From positions 99,326 through 163,325 of the forward strand of contig NZ_JAVJQO010000003.1 of assembly GCF_040218225.1 (NCBI RefSeq): 64,000 bases of DNA, in the 5' to 3' direction. The translations under genes were made by a program, and so were the position numbers. The notes beneath the pieces are model-generated. The model was not told where the DNA came from. It searched no databases and was given only the letters and a program-made list of their open reading frames with translations. This document shows, in pieces, positions 54,426 through 63,423 of the stretch; positions within the stretch are counted from its first letter, which is position 1; each line of letters opens with the position of its first letter. Origin of the DNA: Gracilimonas sp. GTDB lineage: Bacteria > Bacteroidota > Rhodothermia > Balneolales > Balneolaceae.

Positions 54426-55580
54426 TTAATGTGGATCAAGTTCATTCCCGATCACTTCCAATACCCTTTTCCCCCAATTCTCCCAATTCATATGATTTTT
54501 ATACCGGCTATACGCTTGCAGGGATATTTTTTTATATCTGTCTTCATTTTTATGAACAGCTATAATCCAATCAGCTACTTCTTCCGGACTTTGTGACGAT
54601 CTGCATATAAATCCTGTTTCGCCATCAACCACGGCCTCTGGTACCCCGCCGGTTTCAGAACCAATAGATGGAAGTCCGTATGAAGCCGCTTCTATAAACG
54701 ACATTCCAACACACTCGGCTTTGGTAGGCATAATGAAAAATGTAGCATCTTTATACAGCTGATGTAACTGCTTTCTGCCCTCTTCTTTTTCTTTATCTAC
54801 AAATCCGACGACTTTTATCTCCTCTGGTTTATCGGCAATTTCCGGTTCACAACCCACAATGTATAATTCGGCACCCACTCCTTTTTTCGTCAAAGCTCGC
54901 AGGACTTCCACTGCAAACGGACCACCTTTTTCTTCCCAGCGAATCCCTACAAACAACAACTTTACTTTTGAGGAATGTTGACGATTCTCAACTATGTCAT
55001 TTAACTCACTCTCTGTAATATTTGTATCCAAGTTTGGCCCATAAGGAATCACCTCAATTTTCTTTGAGGGAACTCCGTAGTCCTTCATCGCAGAATCAGC
55101 GAGCCAGTTCAGAGGTAAAATCAATTTTATCGCTTTTTCAAAGGCTTTTTGCTCCAAATGTTTAGCCTCCTTTATACTCAGAGGATGAAGATTGGAGTGA
55201 CTTCCATACACTTCATTTAGCAGGGTGAATGTCGCATCGGCGGTTAGATATAATGGTAAATTACTCTTCAGATAAGCCATTTCAGGATTCATCAGAGAAG
55301 CCAGAAGAACATCCGGATTTGAATCAGTAATTTTTTGATCAACGATCGAAGCCATCCGTTTCGCAAGCCTGACATCATATTGATATTTGTACACTTTTCC
55401 GGAAAGTAAGCGGAGCAGCCTACCTTTTATTTTGGGAATTATTTTATACTTGGAATCAACAGGCCCCAATGGAATAACTTCTTCAAAGCTATTCTCCAAC
55501 GCTTTGTACATATAGTAATGCGTACCGGAATAAGCTTTACGGTTTAAAGGATTTTGCTTTGTGATGTAGCCTATTCTCAT
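54426..55580 (-). CDS. GT4-family glycosyltransferase
   Basis: The 384-residue GT-B protein has KVKLLFVGIRWEEKGGPFAV (start of the nucleotide-binding domain), GAELYIVGCEPEIADK, the central FFIMPTKAECVGMSFIEAAS and YGLPSIGSETGGVPEAVVDG with the E-x7-E retaining motif, then ETGFICRSSQSPEEVADWII. The N-terminal part (RIGYITKQNPLNRKAYSGTH) is the acceptor domain. The sugar and acceptor are unknown. It stands between the LamG gene and tauE on the same strand, without a polysaccharide cluster nearby. Confidence 0.92.
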   Translation of the reverse strand: MRIGYITKQNPLNRKAYSGTHYYMYKALENSFEEVIPLGPVDSKYKIIPKIKGRLLRLLSGKVYKYQYDVRLAKRMASIVDQKITDSNPDVLLASLMNPEMAYLKSNLPLYLTADATFTLLNEVYGSHSNLHPLSIKEAKHLEQKAFEKAIKLILPLNWLADSAMKDYGVPSKKIEVIPYGPNLDTNITESELNDIVENRQHSSKVKLLFVGIRWEEKGGPFAVEVLRALTKKGVGAELYIVGCEPEIADKPEEIKVVGFVDKEKEEGRKQLHQLYKDATFFIMPTKAECVGMSFIEAASYGLPSIGSETGGVPEAVVDGETGFICRSSQSPEEVADWIIAVHKNEDRYKKISLQAYSRYKNHMNWENWGKRVLEVIGNELDPH

Positions 55581-55618
55581 TTCACCAATCTAATTAATTC
55601 GATCCCGGATATAGATTA

Positions 55619-56431
55619 CTATAAAATTCCCCAGATTAACCGACTTGCCATAAGAATCGCAAGTACAGCAAACCCCCACTGCAGGTATGTTCGGTTTATC
55701 TTGTGGTTGAGCATTGCTCCTCCAAAACCACCTGCCAATCCTCCTAAGGAAAGAGGCAAAGCTGCACCAAAATCTACATATCCGACCGAAAACCCGGTAA
55801 TGCCAGAAATAGCTCCTGGTTCAAACGCCAGCTGCATCCAACCGGAGGTAACCATAATGATCATGGCCAGGTGAGAAACACTTACTGCTTTCCGAAAGGG
55901 TTGTTTGTAAAACAGGTTCATAATAGGAACCATAATTCCGCCACCGCCTACTCCGGCTAAAGCCGCTACAAACCCTCCCGCTCCGCCAGTAATGGACGTT
56001 TCTTTGAGACCCATTTTTGTGTATTCACGGTCATACTCATCATCCTTGTCATTCCCCCTGCGAAACATCATAAAAGCAGCATAGAGAAGCATACAGCTAA
56101 AAAAGATGACGAATTCTGTGCGACTGTAATAGGGAGAAGTAATCAGTAACTTTCCCAGATAAACGCCAACCGCTCCCAGCACACCCAGTTTAATCCCCTC
56201 CACCCAGAAGATGTGTTTTTGCATATATTGTCTCACCGTGCTCCCAAATGCAGCTACAAAAGTACAAAATAGCCCAGAAGCTACCGTCCAGAGTACCGGA
56301 TTTTCCACCCCTTCGGCTTCAAACAAAAAGAAGAGTACTGGTGTAAAAATGATACCGCCACCGATACCCATCAACCCGGCCAGAATGCCCGCTGCCAACC
56401 CTATAATTAATAGAATGAAAATCTCAACCAA
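55619..56431 (-). CDS. TauE/SafE-family anion (sulfite/organosulfonate) exporter
   Basis: I choose TTG 56431, which lies 8 bp inside phzF and follows AAAGGGGAGA at the right distance; the longest frame begins 51 bp further up but adds only charged residues. The 270-residue protein has about eight membrane spans with IIGLAAGILAGLMGIGGGII and the mirrored repeat GAGGFVAALAGVGGGGIMVP, then FGGAMLNHKINRTYLQWGFA. Family members move sulfite, sulfoacetate or similar anions. Translation is coupled to phzF; whether the two share a pathway is unclear. Confidence 0.87.
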   Translation of the reverse strand: MVEIFILLIIGLAAGILAGLMGIGGGIIFTPVLFFLFEAEGVENPVLWTVASGLFCTFVAAFGSTVRQYMQKHIFWVEGIKLGVLGAVGVYLGKLLITSPYYSRTEFVIFFSCMLLYAAFMMFRRGNDKDDEYDREYTKMGLKETSITGGAGGFVAALAGVGGGGIMVPIMNLFYKQPFRKAVSVSHLAMIIMVTSGWMQLAFEPGAISGITGFSVGYVDFGAALPLSLGGLAGGFGGAMLNHKINRTYLQWGFAVLAILMASRLIWGIL

Positions 56432-57209
56432 GAATAATCTCCCCTTTAAGATAGGTAACTGCTTTACCCAGAATCTCCGCACGATCGCCTTTCATCCTGC
56501 AGGTCAAATTTCCAACACGCTTTGAAATCTGCCGGGCTTCCAGCTCCTCTTTTTTAAGCTTCTGACTCCAGTATGGTGCTGTTTTCGTATGGGCTGAACC
56601 GGTCACAGGATCTTCATCAATCCCCGATTGGGGAGCAAAAAAGCGGGAAACAAAGTCTACTTCATCTCCGGGAGCTGTCACAATGATTCCGCGGGCATCC
56701 ACTTCGTTCAGCATGCGGAAATCAGGCTGAAGGCTGGCTACTTCTTCTTCGGAGTCAAGCACCACCATATAGTCATCCGACTTATATACATCAGAGGTCC
56801 GCTCAATACCCAGCGCCTGGAACAGGATAGCCGGACCCTCTGCTTGCTCTGGATGAACCGCCGGAAAGTTCATAGACAACCGGCCCCCTTCCTTTTTAAC
56901 CGTCAACAAGCCACTGCGGGTTTTGAAAATGACCTCATTCTTGTCGTACCCTAATTCCTCAAACAGGATATGGCCGGCAGCTAAAGTAGCATGTCCGCAT
57001 AAATCTACCTCAACCGCCGGAGTAAACCACCGCAAGCGATAGCCGTCTCCTTCTTCAACAAAAAAGGCGGTTTCAGACAAATTGTTTTCAGCAGCTATAT
57101 TCTGCATTTGCTTATCCGAAAGCCACTCCTCCAACGGAACTACGGCAGCAGGATTCCCTCCAAATTGATGGTCTGTAAATGCATCGGCCTGATAGATCGG
57201 TAGTTTCAT
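56424..57209 (-). CDS. PhzF-family epimerase/isomerase
   Basis: The ATG at 57209 after GAGAG gives the canonical start MKLPIYQADAFTDHQFGGNP; a longer frame adds 13 non-conserved residues. The 261-residue protein shows AAVVPLEEWLSDKQMQNIAA, ENNLSETAFFV (catalytic Glu in the SETAF motif), RLRWFTPAVEVDLCGHATLA, FPAVHPE and DFVSRFFAPQSGIDEDPVTG with SAH. PhzF folds like diaminopimelate epimerase; most chromosomal members have unknown substrates. No phenazine genes are present. It overlaps tauE/safE by 8 bp. Confidence 0.93.
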   Translation of the reverse strand: MKLPIYQADAFTDHQFGGNPAAVVPLEEWLSDKQMQNIAAENNLSETAFFVEEGDGYRLRWFTPAVEVDLCGHATLAAGHILFEELGYDKNEVIFKTRSGLLTVKKEGGRLSMNFPAVHPEQAEGPAILFQALGIERTSDVYKSDDYMVVLDSEEEVASLQPDFRMLNEVDARGIIVTAPGDEVDFVSRFFAPQSGIDEDPVTGSAHTKTAPYWSQKLKKEELEARQISKRVGNLTCRMKGDRAEILGKAVTYLKGEIILG

Positions 57210-57248
57210 AAGCTTCTCTCGATTAGTTGTGCTGAAATGTAGGGGCAT

Positions 57249-57689
57249 TTTGCATGGATGTAAAATAGAGGATTGATTTTTAATGACCTTTAGCCACCAT
57301 TCCTAAGCAGGTAAGAATCTGGAAATTTTAAAAATATACTTTTATAAACTAACCACATCTCGGGCATTCACCGCGAGATAACTTTTTCCTATTCTACCCA
57401 TACAATAAAAACTTAATAACCAACTTATAGCAGGCTTGAATCCGAAAACACGCAAAGAATTCCAGTCAACGATTCTTAACTTGCGTGAGCTAGGTTTATT
57501 TACAACTCATTAATGCTGAGTTCTTCGTGTTTTCTTGAGTTTTTGGTTCGTTTTGGGTCAAGCCAAAATGAACAAGAGAAATTGGCACAAATCATAACTT
57601 TGGCAAAAGTACATCCTAAATCATCTTCGACATACAACCATATTCCCCTTATCTTTGTAGAATAAAGTAAAGGCAATTAAAACCCCTGA
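57249..57689. other. intergenic region upstream of mutS2
   Basis: This 441-bp divergent gap has no coding frame or RNA gene that I recognise. A short inverted pair TCTCGGG...CGCGAGA (57358-57378) is present. TATCTTTG at 57650-57657 matches the TAnnTTTG element of Bacteroidota promoters and lies 33 bp before the mutS2 start, though its upstream TTG partner is not clear. Confidence 0.5.
57650..57657 (+). promoter_or_regulatory. Bacteroidota-type -7 element for mutS2
   Basis: TATCTTTG fits the TAnnTTTG consensus exactly and sits at a sensible distance before the mutS2 start codon at 57690. The -33 TTG element is not evident. Confidence 0.4.
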
Positions 57690-60098
57690 ATGAAACTTTA
57701 CCCTAATACTCTTTTAGAAAAACTCGGTTTTGATCAAATTCGGCAAGCCACGCTGGAATTAACCCAATCGGTGCGTTCAAAAGAACTTGTGGAGTCGCTC
57801 TCTCCTTCTTCCAGCAAACAACGGGTGGAATTATTGACTGAGCAGACCAAAGAGATGCTGGATGTAATCGCATCAGCTGACCCATTTCCATTAGGTGAGT
57901 TTCCGGAAGTGCGGGATTATCTGGGCACTGCCAAGGCTGAGGGAAGTATCATTCCACTACCTGCTTTTGTGGATATTTTAAAGATTTCGTCCCTGTCTCG
58001 ACAGGTGAAAAGCTTTTTTAAAGCACGCGCTGATCAGCTTCCGCGAATGGCTAAACTTTCGGAAGGTCTCATCCCGATGAAAGAACTCGAGAAGAGTATT
58101 AAGGAAAAAGTTACCGAGCACGGAGAGCTTCGGGATGATGCGAGTCCTGAGTTAAGGGCCATTCGAAAAAAGCTCAATAAGCGAAAATCCGATCTTCGCA
58201 CTACTATTAATCGTTCTATGAAAGACGCCAACAAGGATGGCATGGCTTCGGATGAAGGGCCAACTATCCGAAATGGACGCATGGTGATTCCAATCCAGGC
58301 TGAATTTAAGCGAAAGATTCAGGGCTTTGTGCATGATGTTTCTGCCAGCGGCCAAACGGTTTATATAGAACCGGTGGAAGCCCTGAACCTGAATAATGAA
58401 ATCCGCCAGTTTGAAGCCGAAGAGCAGCGGGAAATTGAGCGCATCCTGAAAGCACTGACTCAGCATGTGAACAAAAATTCTGAATACATCGACCAGAACC
58501 TTTCTTTTCTTGCTGAAATCGATGTTGTATTTGCAAAGGCCAAGCTCACAAACAAATTGGATGGTGAGATTCCCATTATTGCTAAAAACCAGTATTTGAG
58601 CATTAAGGAAGCGTATAATCCGATTCTCCGGCTCAAAAATATGAGTGTAAAAAAGAAAGAAGACCGCGAGAAAATTATCCCGTTGTTTCTGCGGCTTGAA
58701 GAAGATGAGCAGTGCCTGATGATTACCGGACCCAATGCCGGTGGAAAATCCGTGGCCATGAAAACAGTCGGGCTGATGGCCCTTATGATTCAATCCGGTT
58801 ATGGAGTTCCAGCTGATCCCACGTCTGAAATCCCTATTTTCTCCGGACTTTTTGTGGATCTTGGGGATGATCAATCTATTGAAAATGACCTGAGTACGTT
58901 TTCCTCCCGGCTGAAATGGATGCGTGAAACCATTGAGAATTTTGAGCCCGGAAGTTTGGTTTTAATTGATGAGGCAGCAGCAGGAACAGACCCGGAAGAA
59001 GGCGGAGCTCTTTTTCAATCTTTCATTGAGAAGTTGCTCGACCGAAATGGGAAAATTATTGTGACCACACACCATGGTTCGCTGAAAGTGTTTGCTCATG
59101 AGCATCCAAAAGCGGTAAACGGGTCTATGGAATTTGATCAGGCTACACTCTCTCCTACCTATAAATTTAAAAAAGGAATTCCGGGCAGCAGCTATGCTTT
59201 TGAAATTGCCCAGCGTATGAATCTGGATGAAGAGGTGCTTCAACGGTCACGTATTTTGTTAGGTGAGGCTAAAGATAAAATGGAGTCTTTGATCACCGAA
59301 CTGGAAACAAAATCACAGCAGGCAGCTGATCTCAAAGAGAAGTATTCCAGGCTCCAGGATAAAGCTGAATCAGAGCGCAAAAAATATGAGAATAAGATTC
59401 AGGCTATCGAAAAAGACAAGGAGAAAATCCGGGAAAAAGCATTGAAGGAAGCGAAGTCCATCATGGATTCTGCCAATCAGCGGGTAGAACAAGCCGTTCA
59501 GAAGATCGTTGAACAGAATCGGGCGGATAAAGACGAGATCAAGGAAATCCGCAAGGAAGTAGATCAGGAGAAAAAGGAAATTGACCGCTCTTTGGAGGAA
59601 ATTGAAGAGAAAAAAGAAGAGCGAGAACAAACAACCGATGATCCACCTCAGAAAGGAGATCATGTCCGGTTTAAAGATGGAAATACCACGGGTGAACTGG
59701 TGGAAATCAACGGCAAGAATGCGGTGGTACAGGCCGGTGGCTTAAGGCTCAAAACCAAGTACAAAAACCTTGTTAAGGTAGAGAAACAGCAAAAGAAGAA
59801 AACAAAAGCCCGATCTTCCATCATGGTGGGCGATAATAGTCTGACGACCGAAATGGTGAAGCCCTCCATCGAAGTGCGGGGAATGAGAACAGAAGATGCT
59901 ATTCATGAAGTTACCCAATACATCGACCGGGCCGTGTACCGGAATATGAATCAGGTCGAGATTATTCATGGCAAAGGCGATGGAATTTTACGCAGCCAGA
60001 TTCAATCTTACCTCAACACCCGCAATGATGTGAAAAGTGTGGAAACGGCGCCTATTGAACGAGGTGGAGCTGGTTGTACGGTTGTGGAGTTGAAGTAG
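57690..60098 (+). CDS. mutS2: endonuclease MutS2 with Smr domain
   Basis: The 802-residue protein begins LEKLGFDQIRQATLE, lacks the MutS mismatch-binding domain, and has a core/ATPase with Walker A TGPNAGGKS at residues 346-354, LVLIDEAAAGTDPEEGGALF and VTTHHGSLKVFAHEHPKAVN. A long coiled coil follows (about 505-640). The C-terminal Smr nuclease domain begins near residue 723 (PSIEVRGMRTEDAIHEVTQY, IIHGKGDGILRSQIQSYL). MutS2 limits recombination and, in Bacillus, helps rescue collided ribosomes. It ends at a shared terminator. Confidence 0.96.
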   Translation: MKLYPNTLLEKLGFDQIRQATLELTQSVRSKELVESLSPSSSKQRVELLTEQTKEMLDVIASADPFPLGEFPEVRDYLGTAKAEGSIIPLPAFVDILKISSLSRQVKSFFKARADQLPRMAKLSEGLIPMKELEKSIKEKVTEHGELRDDASPELRAIRKKLNKRKSDLRTTINRSMKDANKDGMASDEGPTIRNGRMVIPIQAEFKRKIQGFVHDVSASGQTVYIEPVEALNLNNEIRQFEAEEQREIERILKALTQHVNKNSEYIDQNLSFLAEIDVVFAKAKLTNKLDGEIPIIAKNQYLSIKEAYNPILRLKNMSVKKKEDREKIIPLFLRLEEDEQCLMITGPNAGGKSVAMKTVGLMALMIQSGYGVPADPTSEIPIFSGLFVDLGDDQSIENDLSTFSSRLKWMRETIENFEPGSLVLIDEAAAGTDPEEGGALFQSFIEKLLDRNGKIIVTTHHGSLKVFAHEHPKAVNGSMEFDQATLSPTYKFKKGIPGSSYAFEIAQRMNLDEEVLQRSRILLGEAKDKMESLITELETKSQQAADLKEKYSRLQDKAESERKKYENKIQAIEKDKEKIREKALKEAKSIMDSANQRVEQAVQKIVEQNRADKDEIKEIRKEVDQEKKEIDRSLEEIEEKKEEREQTTDDPPQKGDHVRFKDGNTTGELVEINGKNAVVQAGGLRLKTKYKNLVKVEKQQKKKTKARSSIMVGDNSLTTEMVKPSIEVRGMRTEDAIHEVTQYIDRAVYRNMNQVEIIHGKGDGILRSQIQSYLNTRNDVKSVETAPIERGGAGCTVVELK

Positions 60099-60140
60099 AA
60101 TTTCAGATTTGATCAAATTTTTCAAAAAGAAAATAGAAAT

Positions 60141-60173
60141 AAAAAAGCCAGAGTTGCTCACTCCGGCTTTTCC
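60141..60173. terminator. bidirectional terminator between mutS2 and the NTF2-like gene
   Basis: AAAAGCC-A-GAGT (60143-60154) pairs with ACTC-C-GGCTTTT (60160-60171), with one mismatch, around a TGCTC loop. A runs to the left and T runs to the right let it serve both convergent genes. Confidence 0.8.
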
Positions 60174-60190
60174 TATTGATGTAAAGGTTC

Positions 60191-60664
60191 TCACCCTTCT
60201 TCTATTGGCTTGATAATATCACGATATATCTTCCATTCTCCGTCTTCCTTTTTCCAGATAACCATGTATCGTTGAATACCTAAATTTTTACCTTCCTTGT
60301 TAGAAACATTGGCTACGCCATAGTCATATATTGCATCACCCAATCTTTCTACCTCCTTTGGCTGAATTTTAATAATCATCCCAGAAGAAAGCATCCCTGA
60401 AACAAATTTTGAAATACCTTCACTGGTTGAAACAACTCCCCCATTGGGTGGGTAAATCGTAGCGTCTTCTGTGTACAGATTTACAGCTAATCCTTCTGTA
60501 TCTCCCGCCTGCATAAATTTTCCAAACTCTTGATACCTCTCTTCAATAGTTGACATCAAGTCATTTTCCATTTGTTCAGATTGTGCATAGAGCATGGTTG
60601 TTGTGCCTAATAGCAGTAAAAGTGTTGCACTGAATAGATTTCTTATTTTTATAAACATATTCAT
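60191..60664 (-). CDS. secreted NTF2-like (SnoaL/DUF4440-type) protein
   Basis: The 157-residue protein has a signal peptide (LFSATLLLLLGTTTMLYAQ) and a SnoaL-like cone domain: IEERYQEFGKFMQAGDTEGL, AVNLYTEDATIYPPNGGVVS, GISKFVSGM and QRYMVIWKKEDGEWKIYRDI. The family binds small molecules or acts as isomerase or dehydratase; the role here is unknown. It is monocistronic and has a perfect TGTCAC-TTTT-GTGACA palindrome about 100 bp upstream. Confidence 0.87.
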   Translation of the reverse strand: MNMFIKIRNLFSATLLLLLGTTTMLYAQSEQMENDLMSTIEERYQEFGKFMQAGDTEGLAVNLYTEDATIYPPNGGVVSTSEGISKFVSGMLSSGMIIKIQPKEVERLGDAIYDYGVANVSNKEGKNLGIQRYMVIWKKEDGEWKIYRDIIKPIEEG

Positions 60665-60765
60665 AGGTTTCTCTTTTGAATTTGAATTACCCCGAGAGTA
60701 AGAAATAGTCTCTGTGTAAGTAATAGATACCCCGTCATGATCTATCTCTGTACCTCGAAAACTAA

Positions 60766-60781
60766 TGTCACTTTTGTGACA
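60766..60781. promoter_or_regulatory. perfect palindrome, possible operator
   Basis: TGTCACTTTTGTGACA is a perfect 6-4-6 inverted repeat. It lies 102 bp upstream of the NTF2-like gene start and downstream of the imelysin gene, with no other function evident. The shape resembles sites of CRP/FNR-family regulators (TGT...ACA half-sites). A T-rich loop could also make it a weak hairpin. Confidence 0.35.
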
Positions 60782-60882
60782 GCCTTAAATACGAATAAAT
60801 AAGAAATATTAGTAATTTAATATTGTTAGACTTACAAAGAGTTCTTCCAATTCAAAATCCATCATTTTTGAACTTAAAATTT

Positions 60883-61944
60883 CTAATCTCCATCATTATC
60901 GCTGAAGGTATCCAGCAGGCTGAGTTGGGACATCATATCGACCTCCGTATAAATGTACAACTTCTGAATACTGTCGATAAGCTGCTGCACAGATTCCTTG
61001 TCATTCTGTATTGCTTCCCGAAGACTTCCATTCATTCCGTTAATGATAGAAAGAGCATGCAGGTATTCGGTGCTGATGGCTTCAGATAAGAGTACCTCCC
61101 CTTCATCTTTGATGTTCAACGCATCGAGGTAATCATCAAATCCTGTTGAGTCGCTCCCATTGAAGGCATTTTGGGCTGCTCTCAGGTTTTCAGTAATAAG
61201 CTCTTTGGAGATTTCTGCATATTCCGACTCCAGCATTTGCAACCGGGGCACTCCGTTGGTCTGCTTTCCAAAAGGGACCTCCAGTTTATCCATACGAATC
61301 ATCTCCAACAAGTAGCCCATTTCATTAGCCAGTAAAGTAATACCTGAATTTGGCCGATTTCCTGTTGCCTTTACAAACTCCTGACGGTAACTACTTTCCC
61401 ATTCATCCAGAACAAGCTCACTGTTTTCGACCAGCGATTCAGATAATAACTCCAGGTACGCTTTCCGGTTTTCATCCTGGAATTCGTTCAGAACAATTTC
61501 AGGTTCATCATGAAAAAGTAAATACTCGATAGCAGGCAGTCCTTTCCGATTACTGCCCATACGTACCAGATAATCATCGCTTTCGTCATACTCTTTTATG
61601 GCTGTTTCAATACCGGCTTCACTGGTTGGCCATCGGTCGATGGAAGTCACCAGAATCATTTCCTCTACCGGACCAAAATTATATACCTCAGCGCGTTTCC
61701 AGCTTTTGATAGCCTCTTCCCATGCCAATTGCAGCGATTTAAGCGTTTCTTCATTCGGGTTTTCATTGAATGAAACCACGGCTGAATGAAGTGTTGAAGT
61801 AGTCTGCGAAAAATCCTGGTAGGCTGGGATTATCAGGTTATCGGCTGCATTATTGAGCAGAGATTGCCGGTCAAAGTTATTACCAGAACACGCATTTATC
61901 AGACCACACAAAAGGATTAAGAAAAATGGTCTCAGCTGGTTCAT
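60883..61944 (-). CDS. imelysin-family lipoprotein
   Basis: The 353-residue protein has a lipoprotein signal (FFLILLCGLINAC) and the imelysin helical-bundle pattern: FSQTTSTLHSAVVSFNENPN, LQLAWEEAIKSWKRAEVYNF, SNRKGLPAIEYLLFHDEPEI and LLANEMGYLLEMIRMDKLEV. Imelysin-like proteins are surface or periplasmic and bind iron or haem-related ligands; the old protease label is doubtful. It ends the cluster with a di-haem oxidoreductase, overlapping it by 4 bp. Confidence 0.88.
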   Translation of the reverse strand: MNQLRPFFLILLCGLINACSGNNFDRQSLLNNAADNLIIPAYQDFSQTTSTLHSAVVSFNENPNEETLKSLQLAWEEAIKSWKRAEVYNFGPVEEMILVTSIDRWPTSEAGIETAIKEYDESDDYLVRMGSNRKGLPAIEYLLFHDEPEIVLNEFQDENRKAYLELLSESLVENSELVLDEWESSYRQEFVKATGNRPNSGITLLANEMGYLLEMIRMDKLEVPFGKQTNGVPRLQMLESEYAEISKELITENLRAAQNAFNGSDSTGFDDYLDALNIKDEGEVLLSEAISTEYLHALSIINGMNGSLREAIQNDKESVQQLIDSIQKLYIYTEVDMMSQLSLLDTFSDNDGD

Positions 61945-63356
61945 AATGAATTCAGAAATGTAATCAGGTTTTCACGTTCAGTTTTTGGGAGCTCTTTGAA
62001 ATTATCCTTAGCTGACTCGGCTTCCCCGCCATGCCATAAAATAGCTTCTTCAAGATTCCGGGCCCGGCCATCATGCAAAAAGAAGGTATGACCACTCACC
62101 GTTTCGATCAGGCCGATTCCCCACAGCGGAGGTGTTCGCCACTCTGTTCCGGTAGCTTTCCAGTCCGGTCGGCCATCAGCTAAACCCGGCCCCATGTCGT
62201 GGAGCAACAGATCGGTATACGGGTAAATAGTTTGGTTCGACAGTTCGGGATGATTCGGATGGATTCCTGTTTTTTGTTGAGGAACGTGACAGGAAGCACA
62301 GCCAATTTCAATAAAGGCTTTTTTGCCTTTCAGTACATCTTCCTGATCCCAGTTTCTCCGCGCCGGTACCGCAATGGTTTCAGTGTAAAGCGTTAACCGG
62401 TCTAAAATATCCGAAGTAAGTTCCGGGTTACCACCACTTGGAAACTCTTTGCATCCCTTTTGATTTTCGGCGCAAAGCTCCTCAGGAAAATGCTCAGAGG
62501 TAATCCCGATATCTTCCCGAAATGCCACAGCAGTCTGCTGACGTACAGATGGCTCATTAGCCTTCCATCCAAAACGACCAGCCGACATTTTCCCATTTAT
62601 GTGATCGTATACGTAATTGATCCGGCCGGAGATCCCGTCATTGTCTGCATCAGCTGAATCAGCCACTTCTTTAAGTCGTTCTTCCGGAATGGCCTCCAGC
62701 AGTCCAAGTCCTACCAGATGCTGTGCAATTCTTGGAGAGATCATGATATCATCCGGAAAATCCCCATAGGCCAGGCTATCAAATTCGTAGATTGGTTTTC
62801 GAAGAGAATATTTTGTTCCGTCCGGATATTCACCGGGTATTTCTTCATATCGTACGCGAACGTCTCCTTCCGGCTCAACCCCTAAAACCGACATATGGTT
62901 AAACTGACCTCCATAATTTTCGTCCGGACGGGTACCATTTCCTTCTTTTGAAGGACGGCTCAACCTGAACAGCAAATCAACCGGTTCTTCATCAATACTT
63001 CGCGGGGGTGAACCACGTCCATCCAACAAATGACAGCTGGAACAGGAACGGGCGTTAAAGAGCGGACCTAATCCATCCAGGTCAGCGGTAGAAGCCGGCG
63101 GGGTAACCCAGTTTCTTTTGAAAAAGGCATTTCCGGTTACAAAGAAGAGGTCTTTATTTCCGGTGAGGTTTGGAGCTGCCTCTCCGAAAGCATTCACGGA
63201 TTCATTAAAAACGGTAGACTCGCCACCGCTGTATTGCTCACCTTCTACCCGGTATTCAGAAAGTGGATCAAACCAGCCGCTGGAGTAACCTAAAATAAAT
63301 CCTGCTACAAAGAGCAGAATCAGGAATACAAGACTTAATTTGGATGTTTTTTCCAT
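61941..63356 (-). CDS. di-haem oxidoreductase (DUF1111, putative thiol oxidoreductase)
   Basis: The 471-residue protein has an N-terminal membrane anchor (LSLVFLILLFVAGFILGYSS) and two haem-c sites: CSSCH in LFNARSCSSCHLLDGRGSPP and CASCH in FIEIGCASCHVPQQKTG. Other blocks are FNHMSVLGVEPEGDVRVRYE, GRFGWKANEPSVRQQTAVAF and PPLWGIGLIETVSGHTFFLH followed by DGRARNLEEAILWHGGEA. It is an exported MauG/peroxidase-like electron-transfer enzyme. Flanked by two imelysin genes, it forms a known kind of iron-related cluster. Confidence 0.92.
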   Translation of the reverse strand: MEKTSKLSLVFLILLFVAGFILGYSSGWFDPLSEYRVEGEQYSGGESTVFNESVNAFGEAAPNLTGNKDLFFVTGNAFFKRNWVTPPASTADLDGLGPLFNARSCSSCHLLDGRGSPPRSIDEEPVDLLFRLSRPSKEGNGTRPDENYGGQFNHMSVLGVEPEGDVRVRYEEIPGEYPDGTKYSLRKPIYEFDSLAYGDFPDDIMISPRIAQHLVGLGLLEAIPEERLKEVADSADADNDGISGRINYVYDHINGKMSAGRFGWKANEPSVRQQTAVAFREDIGITSEHFPEELCAENQKGCKEFPSGGNPELTSDILDRLTLYTETIAVPARRNWDQEDVLKGKKAFIEIGCASCHVPQQKTGIHPNHPELSNQTIYPYTDLLLHDMGPGLADGRPDWKATGTEWRTPPLWGIGLIETVSGHTFFLHDGRARNLEEAILWHGGEAESAKDNFKELPKTERENLITFLNSL

Positions 63357-63423
63357 GTAGTTTCGTTATAGGTTAATCGTTAATGATTTCTAGTACAACA
63401 AATTTCCCAATAACCATTAACGA

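Noticed and set aside
58152..58874. 240-codon minus-strand frame antisense to mutS2
   Set aside because: It is covered by the conserved MutS2 core domain, with no start signal or domain of its own.
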